Source: an uncultured Clostridia bacterium (GTDB lineage Bacteria; Bacillota; Clostridia; TANB77; CAG-508). Taken from it: DNA of 64,000 nucleotides. Below are positions 19,301 through 27,873 of the stretch, piece by piece. The position numbers and the translations under genes were made by a program. Under the pieces are notes generated by a model. That model was not told the origin of the DNA. It searched no databases and was given only the letters and a program-made list of their open reading frames with translations. The stretch is taken from the NCBI GenBank assembly GCA_944392105.1, contig CALXVM010000004.1:1-64000 (forward strand). Reading direction: 5' to 3'. The first letter of the stretch is position 1, and every line of letters begins with the position of its first letter.

Positions 19301-20251
19301 TAAAGTATAATCTAATTCTGATTCCTTTTCTAATCTAAATGGTCCTACAATATAATTTGAGCCAGATATAGAAACTTTTGCAGCTGTATCTTGGAATGTT
19401 ATACTTTGTGAATTTGAATGCACATCATAACTATCTGCTTGTCTTTCAGATTCATCTACAAAATAGTTATATAGTTTAGTAATTTCTGAATTTAAGCTAC
19501 TACCAAATTGTCTAGCAGCATATACATCTCCTAATCTTTCCAAAATAGAAGAATCTTCTGTAAAATCTTTATATGTTAAATTTCCAGCTTCTGCTCTATG
19601 TATTTCTAAGTTATTGCTATCTGAATAATCTCCTACTACATTCCATACTGCCATTTGTTGAACTACACCTATAATGTCGTCAATTTCTTCATCTGTAAAA
19701 TCTATTTCATATATTTGAGCTCCTGAACCAGCGACATAGTTTGTTCCAGCTTCTGCTAGTATAGAATCTCTAATTCCTGCATTTTGTATTAATAACTTTC
19801 TCTGCTCATGAGCTTCTGCTTCTTCACTTGAATTTTTTGGAGCAACATAAGCATGGTCAAAAATCCATACCAATCTTTTATAATCATGTTCTGTAAGATC
19901 TGGTAAGGCTTTTTGAAGTTCATTTAACATGTCAGAAGACTTAAAGTCAAAATATTTATTATAATTAACTCTTTCTGGCGTTCCTGAACCAAAGTCAGAA
20001 CCTAAACCTACACCTCTATGCAAACAAAATATAGTTTGTCCTTCATTCTTTGGTGTATTTGATGTAGCTGTAGATTCATATACTCTCCAAATTGTTTTTC
20101 CATCAGCTCTGTACGAGTAATTGTCTTTATAAATGGATCTCGCATTAAACCATTTATCTCCATTAGCTGCATTACTTACATTAAATAGTCCTGCTAGTAT
20201 AACTATTGCTAATGTTGACAATATTAAAGTTAGTACTTTTTTTAGTTTCAT
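16316..20251 (-). CDS. Thioester-domain surface adhesin with DUF11-like repeats
   Basis: This 1311-residue secreted surface protein has a signal peptide at about 1-28. Residues 70-210 look like a thioester domain: Cys76 in TIFCLHRG and Gln199 in QQMAVW match the Cys and QxA(I/V)W pair that forms an internal thioester able to bond covalently to host ligands. Three similar modules follow, each starting FDLALRKFI or FDLSLRKFI and containing DVVTYTIR(I/V)(Y/F)NEG, then a fourth, diverged one (YDLALRKWV), separated by acidic DDDDFEK linkers. They resemble DUF11/isopeptide-type stalk domains. The C terminus is SITTG, a hydrophobic helix, then IKKFVI; there is no LPXTG. It has its own promoter (20287-20315) and terminator. 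The function as adhesin is inferred from architecture. Confidence 0.75.
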   Translation of the reverse strand: MKLKKVLTLILSTLAIVILAGLFNVSNAANGDKWFNARSIYKDNYSYRADGKTIWRVYESTATSNTPKNEGQTIFCLHRGVGLGSDFGSGTPERVNYNKYFDFKSSDMLNELQKALPDLTEHDYKRLVWIFDHAYVAPKNSSEEAEAHEQRKLLIQNAGIRDSILAEAGTNYVAGSGAQIYEIDFTDEEIDDIIGVVQQMAVWNVVGDYSDSNNLEIHRAEAGNLTYKDFTEDSSILERLGDVYAARQFGSSLNSEITKLYNYFVDESERQADSYDVHSNSQSITFQDTAAKVSISGSNYIVGPFRLEKESELDYTLDLKVTNNGNALTNYNLVGDANGNSLLVYETIEEIVGQEFYLSIPDTTELGEIVLTVEGTYYGTEIEYWTVGGSEESEQPVAVLEKGENDFEDSITVYYEPTEGKNFDLSLRKFIIKVNDKEIATNGNYIREPNVDVTPLVNDSDTTASYRHNKAPILVEIGDIVTYTIRVYNEGERDGYVREITDYLPAQLEYLPDDELNQKYGWEVVNNGRALKTDITSPDTEHTEEQEELYGSRANKTLLKAFNGTELDYIEVQVRCKVIDTGFRGVITNIAEITAFSDANGDSTTDRDSYKQNLHLPSDDDLPNYRGNTSNQEDLSDSNYHYKGQEDDDDFEKIILEEEPPTPEEPTFDLALRKFITAVNDEELRDIDGSYTREPDVDVTPLVQESGTTAIYNHPKTPVSVDREDIVTYTIRVYNEGEKDGYVKEITDHLPPQLEFLVNDELNLRYGWKVSEDGRTITTDITSPDTEYSATRDEIYATRTTDEDKVLLKAFNGTELDYIDVQVRCKVKKDIDITQKITNIADITEDADENNEPVEDRDSDEDNVELPSDEDLPGYKDDEINSGDEYIPGQEDDDDFEKLIIDEAVPKFDLALRKFITGVNETQIDNRVPVFTITEDGKYVYEHTKEPVDVKTGDVVTYTIRIFNEGNMAGYAELVKDDIPDGLLFLPEHQTNIDHRWVMYTEDGEVTENPEEADYIETDYLSKAQEEETGRVNLLQAFNPETMTQPDYHDIEVAFEVTEPNTSDRIIINHAQISEDSDEEGNPVDDEDSEPDEWNEGEDDQDIEKIKVKYYDLALRKWVTEAIVTYDGKTTVTQTGNTAEMDPEPPAKVEIRGSRMDKTTVKFRFKIRVTNEGEIAGHVGEISDYIPEGLKFIQADNPEWKEVDGKVVTDQLKDTLLQPGESAEVEIVLTWINGEEHLGLMTNVAEISEDDGDDIDSTPDNQKDGEDDQDDAPVIISITTGAADVYGYIGLAAGVLAILSSGIILIKKFVI

Positions 20252-20286
20252 ATTTTCTCACCCTTTTAACCTATTACATTATTTAT

Positions 20287-20315
20287 ATTTTACTTTCTTC
20301 TAAAAAATAAGTCAA
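20287..20315 (-). promoter_or_regulatory. Sigma-A promoter of the adhesin gene
   Basis: On the minus strand TTGACT (20315-20310), a 17-bp spacer and TAAAAT (20292-20287) lie 36 nt before the start codon. The rest of the 20252-20572 gap holds the 20464-20507 hairpin and AT-rich sequence with no further gene. Confidence 0.7.
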
Positions 20316-20463
20316 TAACAGTATTTGCTAAGTTTTCCTATTATTACAAAAACCCTTTTTATGCTATTACGGAAATAGTTATCAGCGTTTTTTATTAATA
20401 ATATTAAACTTATATTACAATTATATTACATTTTCATTACAAAATCAATAGAACTGTAAATAT

Positions 20464-20507
20464 AAAGAAGTTAGTAACTAATTTCTTACTTAATTACTAA
20501 CTTCTTT
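20464..20507 (-). terminator. Probable terminator of the HdeD-like gene
   Basis: A perfect 14-bp stem (20464-20477 with 20494-20507) with a 16-nt loop lies 65 nt after the stop codon. The T-rich tail on the minus strand is modest. Confidence 0.6.
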
Positions 20508-20572
20508 TAATAATTTTATTTATTTTAGAATCTATGTTTCTTTATTAATTTGAAAATAATTAATATTTTTTA

Positions 20573-21124
20573 TTATTTACCTTCTTTTAAATGATATAGA
20601 ATTGTGCATGCATCAATTATATTTAATATTTCTACTATTAATAATGCTAAACCAACTAATGTTGTAACAGCCATAGAAGCTTCAAATGGATTAAATATAA
20701 TAATAAATCCTAATAATATTCCTATTATTGCAACTATAACCATTAATCCCCAACTAGTGTTTGGAACAGACTTAATGTTAAGCGCCATTTGGAAAGTAAT
20801 TAAACTTTTTAATATAATCCATATAGCAAAAATAATAGGTAAAAATTCAATTAAAGCATCTGCACAAACTGTTATAACAGCTCCAGCAAAAACTTCTATT
20901 AAGCCTTCAATAAGCTCAAAGCTCATTAACTTTTGTGTTGGATCTATTTTAAAATAATTAATAATGTGTATAACACCATCAATCATAATTATAAGCCCAA
21001 ACAAAATTGTAATTAGTGATAATGATTCTGCTGGTTTAAATATTAAAAATAATGCTACTATTAACATTAAAGCTGAGGCTAAAATTGATACTTTTTCATA
21101 TTTTCTTGTGTAATTTACTAACAT
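20573..21124 (-). CDS. HdeD/DUF308 family membrane protein
   Basis: This 183-residue integral membrane protein has about six hydrophobic helices in repeated short pairs, as in the DUF308 (HdeD-like) family. The repeated pattern is helix, Phe/Asn-Pro turn, helix: LIFKPAESLSLITILFG near 30 and IIIFNPFEASMAVTTLVG near 140. HdeD in enterobacteria is linked to acid resistance, but Firmicute members have no settled role. The RBS AAAGGAGAG precedes the ATG. It is probably transcribed alone: a hairpin terminator follows, and the large 21283-21446 hairpin element separates it from the sensor kinase gene upstream. Confidence 0.75.
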   Translation of the reverse strand: MLVNYTRKYEKVSILASALMLIVALFLIFKPAESLSLITILFGLIIMIDGVIHIINYFKIDPTQKLMSFELIEGLIEVFAGAVITVCADALIEFLPIIFAIWIILKSLITFQMALNIKSVPNTSWGLMVIVAIIGILLGFIIIFNPFEASMAVTTLVGLALLIVEILNIIDACTILYHLKEGK

Positions 21125-21282
21125 TTTTTTCTCTCCTTTCTTTTAAAAAAGTTTTGTTCATTAATAGCTTTTGTATTCTTTTAATTTATATCATTTTTTA
21201 TAAAAAAATGCAATATTAATTTGTGTGTTTCATTAATATATTTTGATATATTTTGTAACATAAATATTTTTTTAATTTTACT

Positions 21283-21446
21283 AACGAAAAAATAGGTAAT
21301 TCTGTAGTGACGCGCAGCGACCAAACGTAGCGTAAGCGAAGTGCGATTCGAGCAACTTTCTTTCTATCAAAATAAAAATGTATTTTTTATTTTGATAATA
21401 AGTAGTTGCGAGCAGCAAGTCACAAAGAATTACCTATTTTTTCGTT
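21283..21446. repeat. Nested hairpin element with a 36-bp dispersed repeat (copy 2)
   Basis: A perfect 21-bp outer stem pairs 21283-21303 with 21426-21446. Its 122-nt interior contains a second perfect 14-bp hairpin (21365-21378 with 21384-21397) and GC-richer flanks (gtgacgcgcagcgacc, gttgcgagcagcaagtcac). The outer stem carries the T-run of a terminator for the histidine kinase gene that ends at 21468. Positions 21384-21419 are repeated exactly at 16164-16199. The gap 21125-21467 contains no other feature I can see. Confidence 0.75.
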
Positions 21447-21467
21447 AATTTTATAAACAAATTTTTA

Positions 21468-23495
21468 TTAATTCATCATATCAAATTCAATAATTACTTT
21501 AAACAAATCCCCATCTAAATAAATATTAAATGTTCCACCTTGTAATGTTGTAAGGCTTGTTGCAATTGAAAGTCCTAGACCGCTTCCTTCTGTATTTCTT
21601 GCACTATCGCCTCTTACAAAACGTTGCATAAGTTCGTCTGTTGATATGTTTAATTTTTCTTTAGATATGTTTTTCATTTGTATTGTTATTCTATTATTAT
21701 TTGGTATTACATCAATATATACTCTTGTATTTTCCATCGCATATTTTGAAATATTTGAGTACATATTTTCTAAAACTCTATACATATATCTACTGTCTGC
21801 ATTTATATAAACACTTTTTTCTGGTAAAGACATTACTTCTTCTAATTTTCTGGCTTTAAATTTATCTTCAAATTCTCCAGAAATTTGTTTTAATAACTCA
21901 TTTACATTTAGCTTTTCCATATTTAGTTTTATATTTCCAGATGATGCTTTAGACGCTTCTACTAAGTCTTCTGTAAGCCTCTTTAGTCTTTGTGATTTAT
22001 TGTCTAGTATGCTTAAATATTCCCTTGCTTGTTCATTAGGCATTTCTTCTTTTTTTAATAAATCAACATAGTTTATTATTGAGGTAAGAGGTGTTTTAAT
22101 ATCATGTGATACATTTGTTATTAATTCTGTTTTTAATCTTTCACTTTTTAGCTTTTCTTGTATTGCATTAGAAAGTCCTCCTGCAATGTCATTTACCTCT
22201 ACAGCCATATTATGCAAAGAACCTTTATATCTATTTTCATCTAAATGTAATTCAGTATTTCCCATATAAATTTGATTTATTGCATTTTTTATTTCAGAAT
22301 ATCTAATTAACCATTGATGTATTTTTATAAATCCATATATCCATGTGGCAATAAGTATAACAATACCTATAAATTCTCTTCTTAGACTAAAGCCTATAAT
22401 GTTTAATACTCCAAAGCCAACAACTACTAATATTAATTTAACAGTCATATTAGAGTTTCTTACCATAGAAGTTATTAGACTTTTTATCCATCTTAATATT
22501 CTATATGTTATAGTGTTTCTAAATAATGTTTTTGATTTTATTCTCTTTATAATAGTTTCTAAGAAAAACACAAAAGATATATATACAATAACCGCTCCAA
22601 TAGCCACTCCCGTAAGAATTACTGTTAGATTTTCGGAAGTAAGTGCTGCTAAAAATCCACAACCTATCATTGATAAAATAAATAGTAAAATTAAAGCTAC
22701 TATTAATGGCGTTTTGTCGAAAGAATTAAGCTTTACTTCTCCTTTTTCATTTCTTAGGCCTATTAAAAAACAATTTAATATAATTATTGATAATACCATT
22801 ATTATGCTTATAGGTAATAAATATAATGCAGGTTTATATAGTATTTTTGCCATATCAAATATTATTTTGTTTGTTCTATATTGGTCATAGTATGGGACAT
22901 CTTCTTCTAGGCTAGTATATACACTAAAATCTCCTGCTTCGCTTATTCTTTTATATATGCTTTTATATCTAACTTCTTCTAATTTTAATTTTTCAATAGA
23001 AGTGTTTATATTTCCTTGCTCATAATTCCAATATATAGTATTGTCTGCCAATCTTTGTTGTATTTCTTCTACAGAATCTGTTAGCATTGTGTGTTCTACG
23101 TTTGTATATGCAACAGAATTTTTGTTATCTATTATTAAGTATTTGAAATTCTTATATTCATACGATGTTAAGTAATTAATTCTTCCAGTTTTATTTCCTA
23201 TTTGCACATCGTCTTGATAGTCGTCATACATGCCATATCTGTTACTTTCATAATATGTTTCTCCATCTGTACTTTCCACTAATAAAGCATTTGAGTTCAT
23301 TGAAAAGTTATTTATTATTGATGAACTATACATATACATAAAGTTTTCTGTTGCAAAAAAACTATCCATTTCTTGAACTTGTTGGTTTTCGCTTCTATAA
23401 TATAAGCTTAGTGCTGAAAAAACAGCTATTACAACAAAAATAGGAATTAAAATATAACCTAATATTTTTATTACTTCTTTTGTTTTATTGCTCAT
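21468..23495 (-). CDS. Multi-pass sensor histidine kinase
   Basis: This 675-residue membrane kinase has one helix near 11-28, an outside sensor region to about 215, then five or six further membrane helices (about 220-395). The cytoplasmic part has the phosphorylated His in NVSHDIKTPLTSIINYVDLL, a diverged N-box NMYSNISKYA and the G-box GSGLGLSIA. The ATG at 23495 is chosen over an upstream GTG because AGGTGGTG forms its Shine-Dalgarno. It starts 18 nt after the stop of the response regulator, so the pair is co-transcribed and should phosphorylate its partner. The signal is unknown; the many-helix input resembles kinases that sense the membrane or envelope. The large hairpin at 21283-21446 follows. 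Confidence 0.88.
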   Translation of the reverse strand: MSNKTKEVIKILGYILIPIFVVIAVFSALSLYYRSENQQVQEMDSFFATENFMYMYSSSIINNFSMNSNALLVESTDGETYYESNRYGMYDDYQDDVQIGNKTGRINYLTSYEYKNFKYLIIDNKNSVAYTNVEHTMLTDSVEEIQQRLADNTIYWNYEQGNINTSIEKLKLEEVRYKSIYKRISEAGDFSVYTSLEEDVPYYDQYRTNKIIFDMAKILYKPALYLLPISIIMVLSIIILNCFLIGLRNEKGEVKLNSFDKTPLIVALILLFILSMIGCGFLAALTSENLTVILTGVAIGAVIVYISFVFFLETIIKRIKSKTLFRNTITYRILRWIKSLITSMVRNSNMTVKLILVVVGFGVLNIIGFSLRREFIGIVILIATWIYGFIKIHQWLIRYSEIKNAINQIYMGNTELHLDENRYKGSLHNMAVEVNDIAGGLSNAIQEKLKSERLKTELITNVSHDIKTPLTSIINYVDLLKKEEMPNEQAREYLSILDNKSQRLKRLTEDLVEASKASSGNIKLNMEKLNVNELLKQISGEFEDKFKARKLEEVMSLPEKSVYINADSRYMYRVLENMYSNISKYAMENTRVYIDVIPNNNRITIQMKNISKEKLNISTDELMQRFVRGDSARNTEGSGLGLSIATSLTTLQGGTFNIYLDGDLFKVIIEFDMMN

Positions 23496-23513
23496 ACTAC
23501 TCACCACCTATCT

Positions 23514-24224
23514 CTATGCATCTAAGTTTTCTATTTTATATCCTATACCCCATATAACTTTTAAATATCTTGGCTCTCTAGGGTTTATTTCTATTTTTTC
23601 TCTTATGTGTCTAATATGTACAGCTATAATATTTTCTGCTCCGTATGCTTCATCTTCCCAAACATTTTCGTATATTTGCTCTATTGAATATACTTTTCCT
23701 TTATTTTGAGTTAAAAATTTTAGAATATTATATTCTGTAGGAGTAAGCTTTACTTCTTTACCTCCTACTGTTACTTGTTTTGTATTGTCATCTATAATTA
23801 AATCTCCAGATTTATACATGTTATCATTGCTATTCATTTTTTCTGCAATAGACCCTAAGCTTGTGTATCTTCTAATCTGCGAATTAACCCTAGCTATTAA
23901 TTCTAGTGGATTAAATGGTTTTGTAATATAATCATCTGCACCATTATTTAAACCTGATATTTTGTCATAATCTTCTGACTTTGCTGATAGCATTATTATT
24001 GGTATAGCTTTATCTTTTCTTATTAAGTTCGCTACACTAATTCCATCTAATTCTGGCATCATTATATCTAATATAATAAGATGAATATTATCGTTTTCCT
24101 TAACTATTTTTAAAGCTTCTCTTCCATTATAAGCCTTTAAAACATTATACCCTTCCCTTGTTAAATAAATTTCTATAGCTTCAACTATTTCCTTATCATC
24201 ATCGCAAACTAATATATTGTACAT
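23514..24224 (-). CDS. OmpR/PhoB-family response regulator
   Basis: This 236-residue DNA-binding regulator has an N-terminal receiver with the acidic pair CDDD, phospho-acceptor Asp in LIILDIMMPELDG, the conserved switch Ser in MLSAKS and the Lys in ITKPFNPLE. A C-terminal winged helix follows (about 135-230; TPTEYNILKFL, VWEDEAYGAENIIAVHIRHIREKI). It is the first gene of the two-component operon and the likely effector of the kinase next to it. A sigma-A-like promoter lies at 24261-24289. Target genes cannot be told from the sequence. Confidence 0.93.
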   Translation of the reverse strand: MYNILVCDDDKEIVEAIEIYLTREGYNVLKAYNGREALKIVKENDNIHLIILDIMMPELDGISVANLIRKDKAIPIIMLSAKSEDYDKISGLNNGADDYITKPFNPLELIARVNSQIRRYTSLGSIAEKMNSNDNMYKSGDLIIDDNTKQVTVGGKEVKLTPTEYNILKFLTQNKGKVYSIEQIYENVWEDEAYGAENIIAVHIRHIREKIEINPREPRYLKVIWGIGYKIENLDA

Positions 24225-24568
24225 AAAAATCCCCTTCTTTACTTTTTATAAGTATTTTAAATAGTACTAAAATTGTTATATATAATCAAAATAAATATAG
24301 ATTAAAGTTTGTTAATTTGTTAGTTAGTTAATTATTAATTAATCTAAAATTAAGCAAATAAAAATTATACAATTATATAATTTTTATTATATAATTTTGT
24401 CTCTTTAATTAATTTTTCAATAATACTATAGCATAATTTTATTAAGAAATTTATCAGTCTTTATTAATTTTTTATTAATAATTTCTTCTTATATATTTAC
24501 TTATATTTATTCTTTACGTTTTTTTGCTTTCTTTTTTATAAATTACTTTTATTTACATTACTCTGTTC
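24225..24568. other. Gene-free gap with the two-component operon promoter
   Basis: This 344-nt AT-rich gap contains the promoter at 24261-24289 and, near 24359-24405, short A/T-only inverted repeats that could form a weak terminator for the upstream transporter gene. I see no open frame with an RBS. Confidence 0.5.
24261..24289 (-). promoter_or_regulatory. Promoter of the two-component operon
   Basis: Minus strand TTGATT (24289-24284), 17-bp spacer, TACTAT (24266-24261), 36 nt upstream of the response regulator ATG. Confidence 0.6.
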
Positions 24569-25804
24569 TTAATTTTTTTCTTTCTTTTCTATATCAATAC
24601 TATTTTTCTCTAATAGTTCCACATGTTCTTCTTTGCTTTGTTCTTCTGTTTTGTTCTGCCTTTTTTTGCAATTTTCTCTGTTTTTATATTCTATAAATTC
24701 AGTAACCAGCAATTTTATAACCGCCATAATAGGTACAGCTAAGAACATTCCAAGTACTCCAAAATATGCTCCTCCAACAGTTACTGCAAATATAACTAGT
24801 AGTGGGCTCATTTTTAGCGAGCTTCCTACAATTTTTGGATTAATTACATTAGCATCTATTTGTTGAAGTACAATTACAACTATCGCCATAACTATTGCTT
24901 TTCCAAATCCTCCTGTAAAAATCGTTACTATTACTGCTACTATAACAGCAATTATTGCACCAAAGTACGGAATTAAATTAAATAGTCCTATCATAAAACC
25001 TAACAATACTGCATATCTTACACCTATTATAGACATAGCTATAGATGTTAAAACCCCAACTATTATAGCATCTAAAAACTGTGTAGCTAAAAATCTAAAA
25101 AATATTTCGTTTGATCTATTAAAATATGTTCCTAATTTTAAATATGTATCTTTTTTAAATATTGCTCTACATAGTCTTTTTAAGAAATTTAATATCTGTT
25201 TTCTTTCAACTAATATGTATATAGATACAACAAATGTTACAAATGCATTAAATACTCCACTTACTATATTTACTGCACCTTTTAAATAACTTATTATACT
25301 TTCTAAGCTAGTAAATCTTTCTAAGTCTATATTTTGTATTTTTTCTATTGCATTTGTTACAATTTCACTTTTAAAAAACGACTCTGCTGGAAGTTGGTCT
25401 ATTGCTTGTAATGCTTGGTTATAATAGTTTTGAATATTATTTACAAACTCTATTGCACTATCTATAACAGCTGGAATTACAAATGTGAGTGCTATAATAA
25501 TTATTAAAAGTGCTATAATATATACTGTAGCAACAGAAAGAGCTCTTGCATGTTTATGTATAAAATTCTTCTTTTTAGTCTTTTTATATAAATTTTCTAT
25601 TCCCCTACAAGGCATATATAACAAATATGCTATTAATAAGCCAACTAAAAATGGTGCTAAAACAGAAAACAATGTTCCTATCCATTCACCAATTTGTGTA
25701 AAATTATCTAATAATTTATAAACTAAAATTAGTAGTAACCCTACTATAAAAATAGCTATCCAATTTTTCCAGTTTTCATTTTTCTTTTCTTTATTTTTAT
25801 TCAT
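24569..25804 (-). CDS. AI-2E (PerM/TqsA) family transporter
   Basis: This 411-residue membrane protein has about eight helices in the AI-2E family pattern: a helix pair at the N terminus with LAPFLVGLLIAYLLYMP, a middle soluble stretch (about 120-200), and C-terminal helices with GFMIGLFNLIPYFGAI and ADANVINPKIVGSS-like sequence (here IDANVINPKIVGSSLKMSPLLVI). Members export autoinducer-2 or act as sodium/proton antiporters, so the substrate is unknown. Both ends are charged; the last 40 residues are Lys/Glu-rich. The ATG at 25804 is preferred because AAGGA abuts the one at 25816. It is 29 nt downstream of exoA and probably co-transcribed. Confidence 0.88.
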   Translation of the reverse strand: MNKNKEKKNENWKNWIAIFIVGLLLILVYKLLDNFTQIGEWIGTLFSVLAPFLVGLLIAYLLYMPCRGIENLYKKTKKKNFIHKHARALSVATVYIIALLIIIIALTFVIPAVIDSAIEFVNNIQNYYNQALQAIDQLPAESFFKSEIVTNAIEKIQNIDLERFTSLESIISYLKGAVNIVSGVFNAFVTFVVSIYILVERKQILNFLKRLCRAIFKKDTYLKLGTYFNRSNEIFFRFLATQFLDAIIVGVLTSIAMSIIGVRYAVLLGFMIGLFNLIPYFGAIIAVIVAVIVTIFTGGFGKAIVMAIVVIVLQQIDANVINPKIVGSSLKMSPLLVIFAVTVGGAYFGVLGMFLAVPIMAVIKLLVTEFIEYKNRENCKKRQNKTEEQSKEEHVELLEKNSIDIEKKEKN

Positions 25805-25833
25805 AGTAAAATCCATTCCTTTCTTGCTTCACT

Positions 25834-26610
25834 CTACAAGGCACACATAGTTAGGTCTAGCTCTATTGGGCAATGGTCACTGCCATAAACTTCCGAATGA
25901 ATTTTACTTTCTTTAATCTTTTCTTCTATTGATTTAGAAACAATAAAATAATCTATTCTCCAACCTACGTTTTTTTCTCTCGCATGGAACATATAAGACC
26001 ACCAAGTATATGCATCTTCTTTATTTGGATATAAATATCTAAAAGTATCTACAAAACCTGCATTTAATAATTCTGTCATTTTGTTTCTTTCTTCTATTGT
26101 AAAACCTGCGTTTCTAGTGTTTGTTTTTGGATTTTTTAAGTCTATTTCTTCATGAGCTACATTTAAGTCGCCACAATATATTACAGGCTTTTTCTTGTCT
26201 AATTCAGATAAATATTTTCTTATTTCATCTTCCCATACTTGCCTGTAGTCTAATCTTTCTAACTCTCTTTTAGAATTTGGTGTATAACAATCCACTAAAT
26301 AAAAGTTGTCAAATTCTAATGTTATTATTCTACCTTCTTTGTCATGTTCTTCAATACCTATTCCATATGTTACATTTATAGGCTTTTTCTTTGTAAAAAC
26401 TGCTGTGCCAGAATATCCTTTTTTTAAAGCACTATTCCAATATGCATAATATCCTTCAAATATATTGTTTATTTCATCTGTAAGTTGATCTTCTTGCATT
26501 TTTGTTTCTTGTATAGAAAATATATCTGCATCTATATTTTTAAAAAATTCTTCAAATCCTTTTGTAATTACTGACCTTAATCCATTTACATTCCATGATA
26601 TTAATTTCAT
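25834..26610 (-). CDS. exoA: Exodeoxyribonuclease III (AP endonuclease)
   Basis: This 258-residue DNA repair nuclease cuts at abasic sites and removes 3' blocking groups in base excision repair. All family motifs are seen: ISWNVNGLRS, SIQETKM (metal-binding Glu), VDCYTPNS, the catalytic GDLNVAHEEIDL, YTWWSYMFHAREKNVGWRIDYF and the C-terminal GSDHCPIEL with the catalytic His. Length and motifs fit the Bacillus ExoA branch. A GAGGG Shine-Dalgarno precedes the ATG. It heads a probable two-gene transcript with the AI-2E family gene. About 260 nt of gene-free AT-rich DNA separate it from the hydrolase gene upstream. Confidence 0.95.
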   Translation of the reverse strand: MKLISWNVNGLRSVITKGFEEFFKNIDADIFSIQETKMQEDQLTDEINNIFEGYYAYWNSALKKGYSGTAVFTKKKPINVTYGIGIEEHDKEGRIITLEFDNFYLVDCYTPNSKRELERLDYRQVWEDEIRKYLSELDKKKPVIYCGDLNVAHEEIDLKNPKTNTRNAGFTIEERNKMTELLNAGFVDTFRYLYPNKEDAYTWWSYMFHAREKNVGWRIDYFIVSKSIEEKIKESKIHSEVYGSDHCPIELDLTMCAL

Positions 26611-26830
26611 ATTTTTCCCTCACATTATAATATTTACAATCAATTTTATAAGTTTAATTTACATTAAAAAATAACTATATAAGAATTTGTATTAGATATT
26701 TATGTTTAATTTACATTAAATAAATGATTGTATAAGAAAATTTAATGTTTAAATAATTTAATATATTAATATTTAAGTAAAGTTATTACATATATTACAT
26801 TATACATCTAGTACTATCTTTATAAATATA

Positions 26831-26862
26831 TAAAACAAAAAAGCGACCTAATGGCCGCCTTT
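26831..26862 (-). terminator. Terminator of the G5/SleB hydrolase gene
   Basis: A 10-bp stem with two G-U pairs (26853-26862 with 26839-26848) around TAAT is followed by a T-run on the minus strand, 7 nt after the stop codon. Confidence 0.88.
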
Positions 26863-26868
26863 ATTATA

Positions 26869-27873
26869 TTATTTTGTAGCAAAGTACCAGTTACCACCTA
26901 TATTAACACTTCCTGAAGTTTGATATCCTCTAAAGCTTAAATAGTTGTGGTTTCTTTTACCGTTTAAAGCATCTAATACTGCTTGTTTTACATAGCTTGG
27001 ATAATTTCCGTTTAATCTTTTTTTCCAATGGCTATCTATTGAATAACAGAATTGGTTTGGCGCCATATATTGACTTAATGGGTCTGAACCATATTTTTTC
27101 CATCTACTACTTTCTGCTCTGTTTGCAGCACATGTTATAACTGCTAATGCTCCATTATAACTTGAACCACACTCTTGTGCAGTAATAGCACATAATAAGT
27201 CTAATTCTGAAGATGAATATGACCATTTTCCACCACTATATCTTACAGAAGCACTTCTTGAAACTGTTTGTTTTTGTCTTACTTCTATAATTTTATCTAC
27301 TGGTTCTTTTATAACTTTTTCTGATAATTTTATCTTTTCTATTTCTTTGTCATTTTGATATTTAATTTTATAAGTTATTTCTTTAAGTCCGTCTTTACCT
27401 TGTTGTACTACTTTATCTTGTTTTTGTTTAGAACCTGATGAAACATCTTTTTTAACTGTTTCAAATGGTATTTTTACTTGTTCTGTTACTATTTTTTCTA
27501 CTATATTATCATAAGATGCTAAAACTTCTTCTGCTGTAATGTTTTGTGAGTTTTCTACTTCTTCTGCCTCTTCTACAACTTCTTCTGTTTCTTTTGTAAT
27601 TCTTATTGTTTTGTTATCTGTTAGTTCTGAATTTTTATCTGGTACTGTCTTTTCATCTTCTAATAATATAATATGATTTTCATCTAATATTTCTGATACT
27701 TTTGTTTTAGTAGTTAATACATTCATTTCATAACCACTAGCAAGTATAATTTTAACATTAGTTGGTTGTACATTTCCTGCAAGTACTGTTGCACTTGTTA
27801 CAAAAAGTATAAATACTAAACTAATTATTAAAACTTTTTTCAGAGATATCGATGCTTTATCGTTATTTTTCAT
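26869..27873 (-). CDS. Secreted G5 domain and SleB-type cell-wall hydrolase
   Basis: This 334-residue exported protein has a signal or anchor helix at about 12-34, then one DUF348-like domain (about 40-95, KIILASGYEMNVLTTKTKV), an acidic stretch, a G5 domain (about 140-215), and a C-terminal SleB-like hydrolase domain (about 228-334) with LLCAITAQECG, VITCAANR and PNQFCY. SleB enzymes are lytic transglycosylases active on cortex peptidoglycan during spore germination; similar domains also serve in vegetative cells. DUF348 plus G5 is the layout of YabE/Rpf-like proteins, here joined to SleB instead of a 3D domain. The start at 27873 is chosen because AAAGGAGG precedes it; the upstream ATG at 27903 lies before that site. 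Confidence 0.85.
   Translation of the reverse strand: MKNNDKASISLKKVLIISLVFILFVTSATVLAGNVQPTNVKIILASGYEMNVLTTKTKVSEILDENHIILLEDEKTVPDKNSELTDNKTIRITKETEEVVEEAEEVENSQNITAEEVLASYDNIVEKIVTEQVKIPFETVKKDVSSGSKQKQDKVVQQGKDGLKEITYKIKYQNDKEIEKIKLSEKVIKEPVDKIIEVRQKQTVSRSASVRYSGGKWSYSSSELDLLCAITAQECGSSYNGALAVITCAANRAESSRWKKYGSDPLSQYMAPNQFCYSIDSHWKKRLNGNYPSYVKQAVLDALNGKRNHNYLSFRGYQTSGSVNIGGNWYFATK

Noticed and set aside
16316-20251. CRISPR-like periodicity
   Set aside because: The repeated DNA here, as at 63405-64000, encodes repeated protein modules with an intact frame and units much longer than CRISPR repeats.
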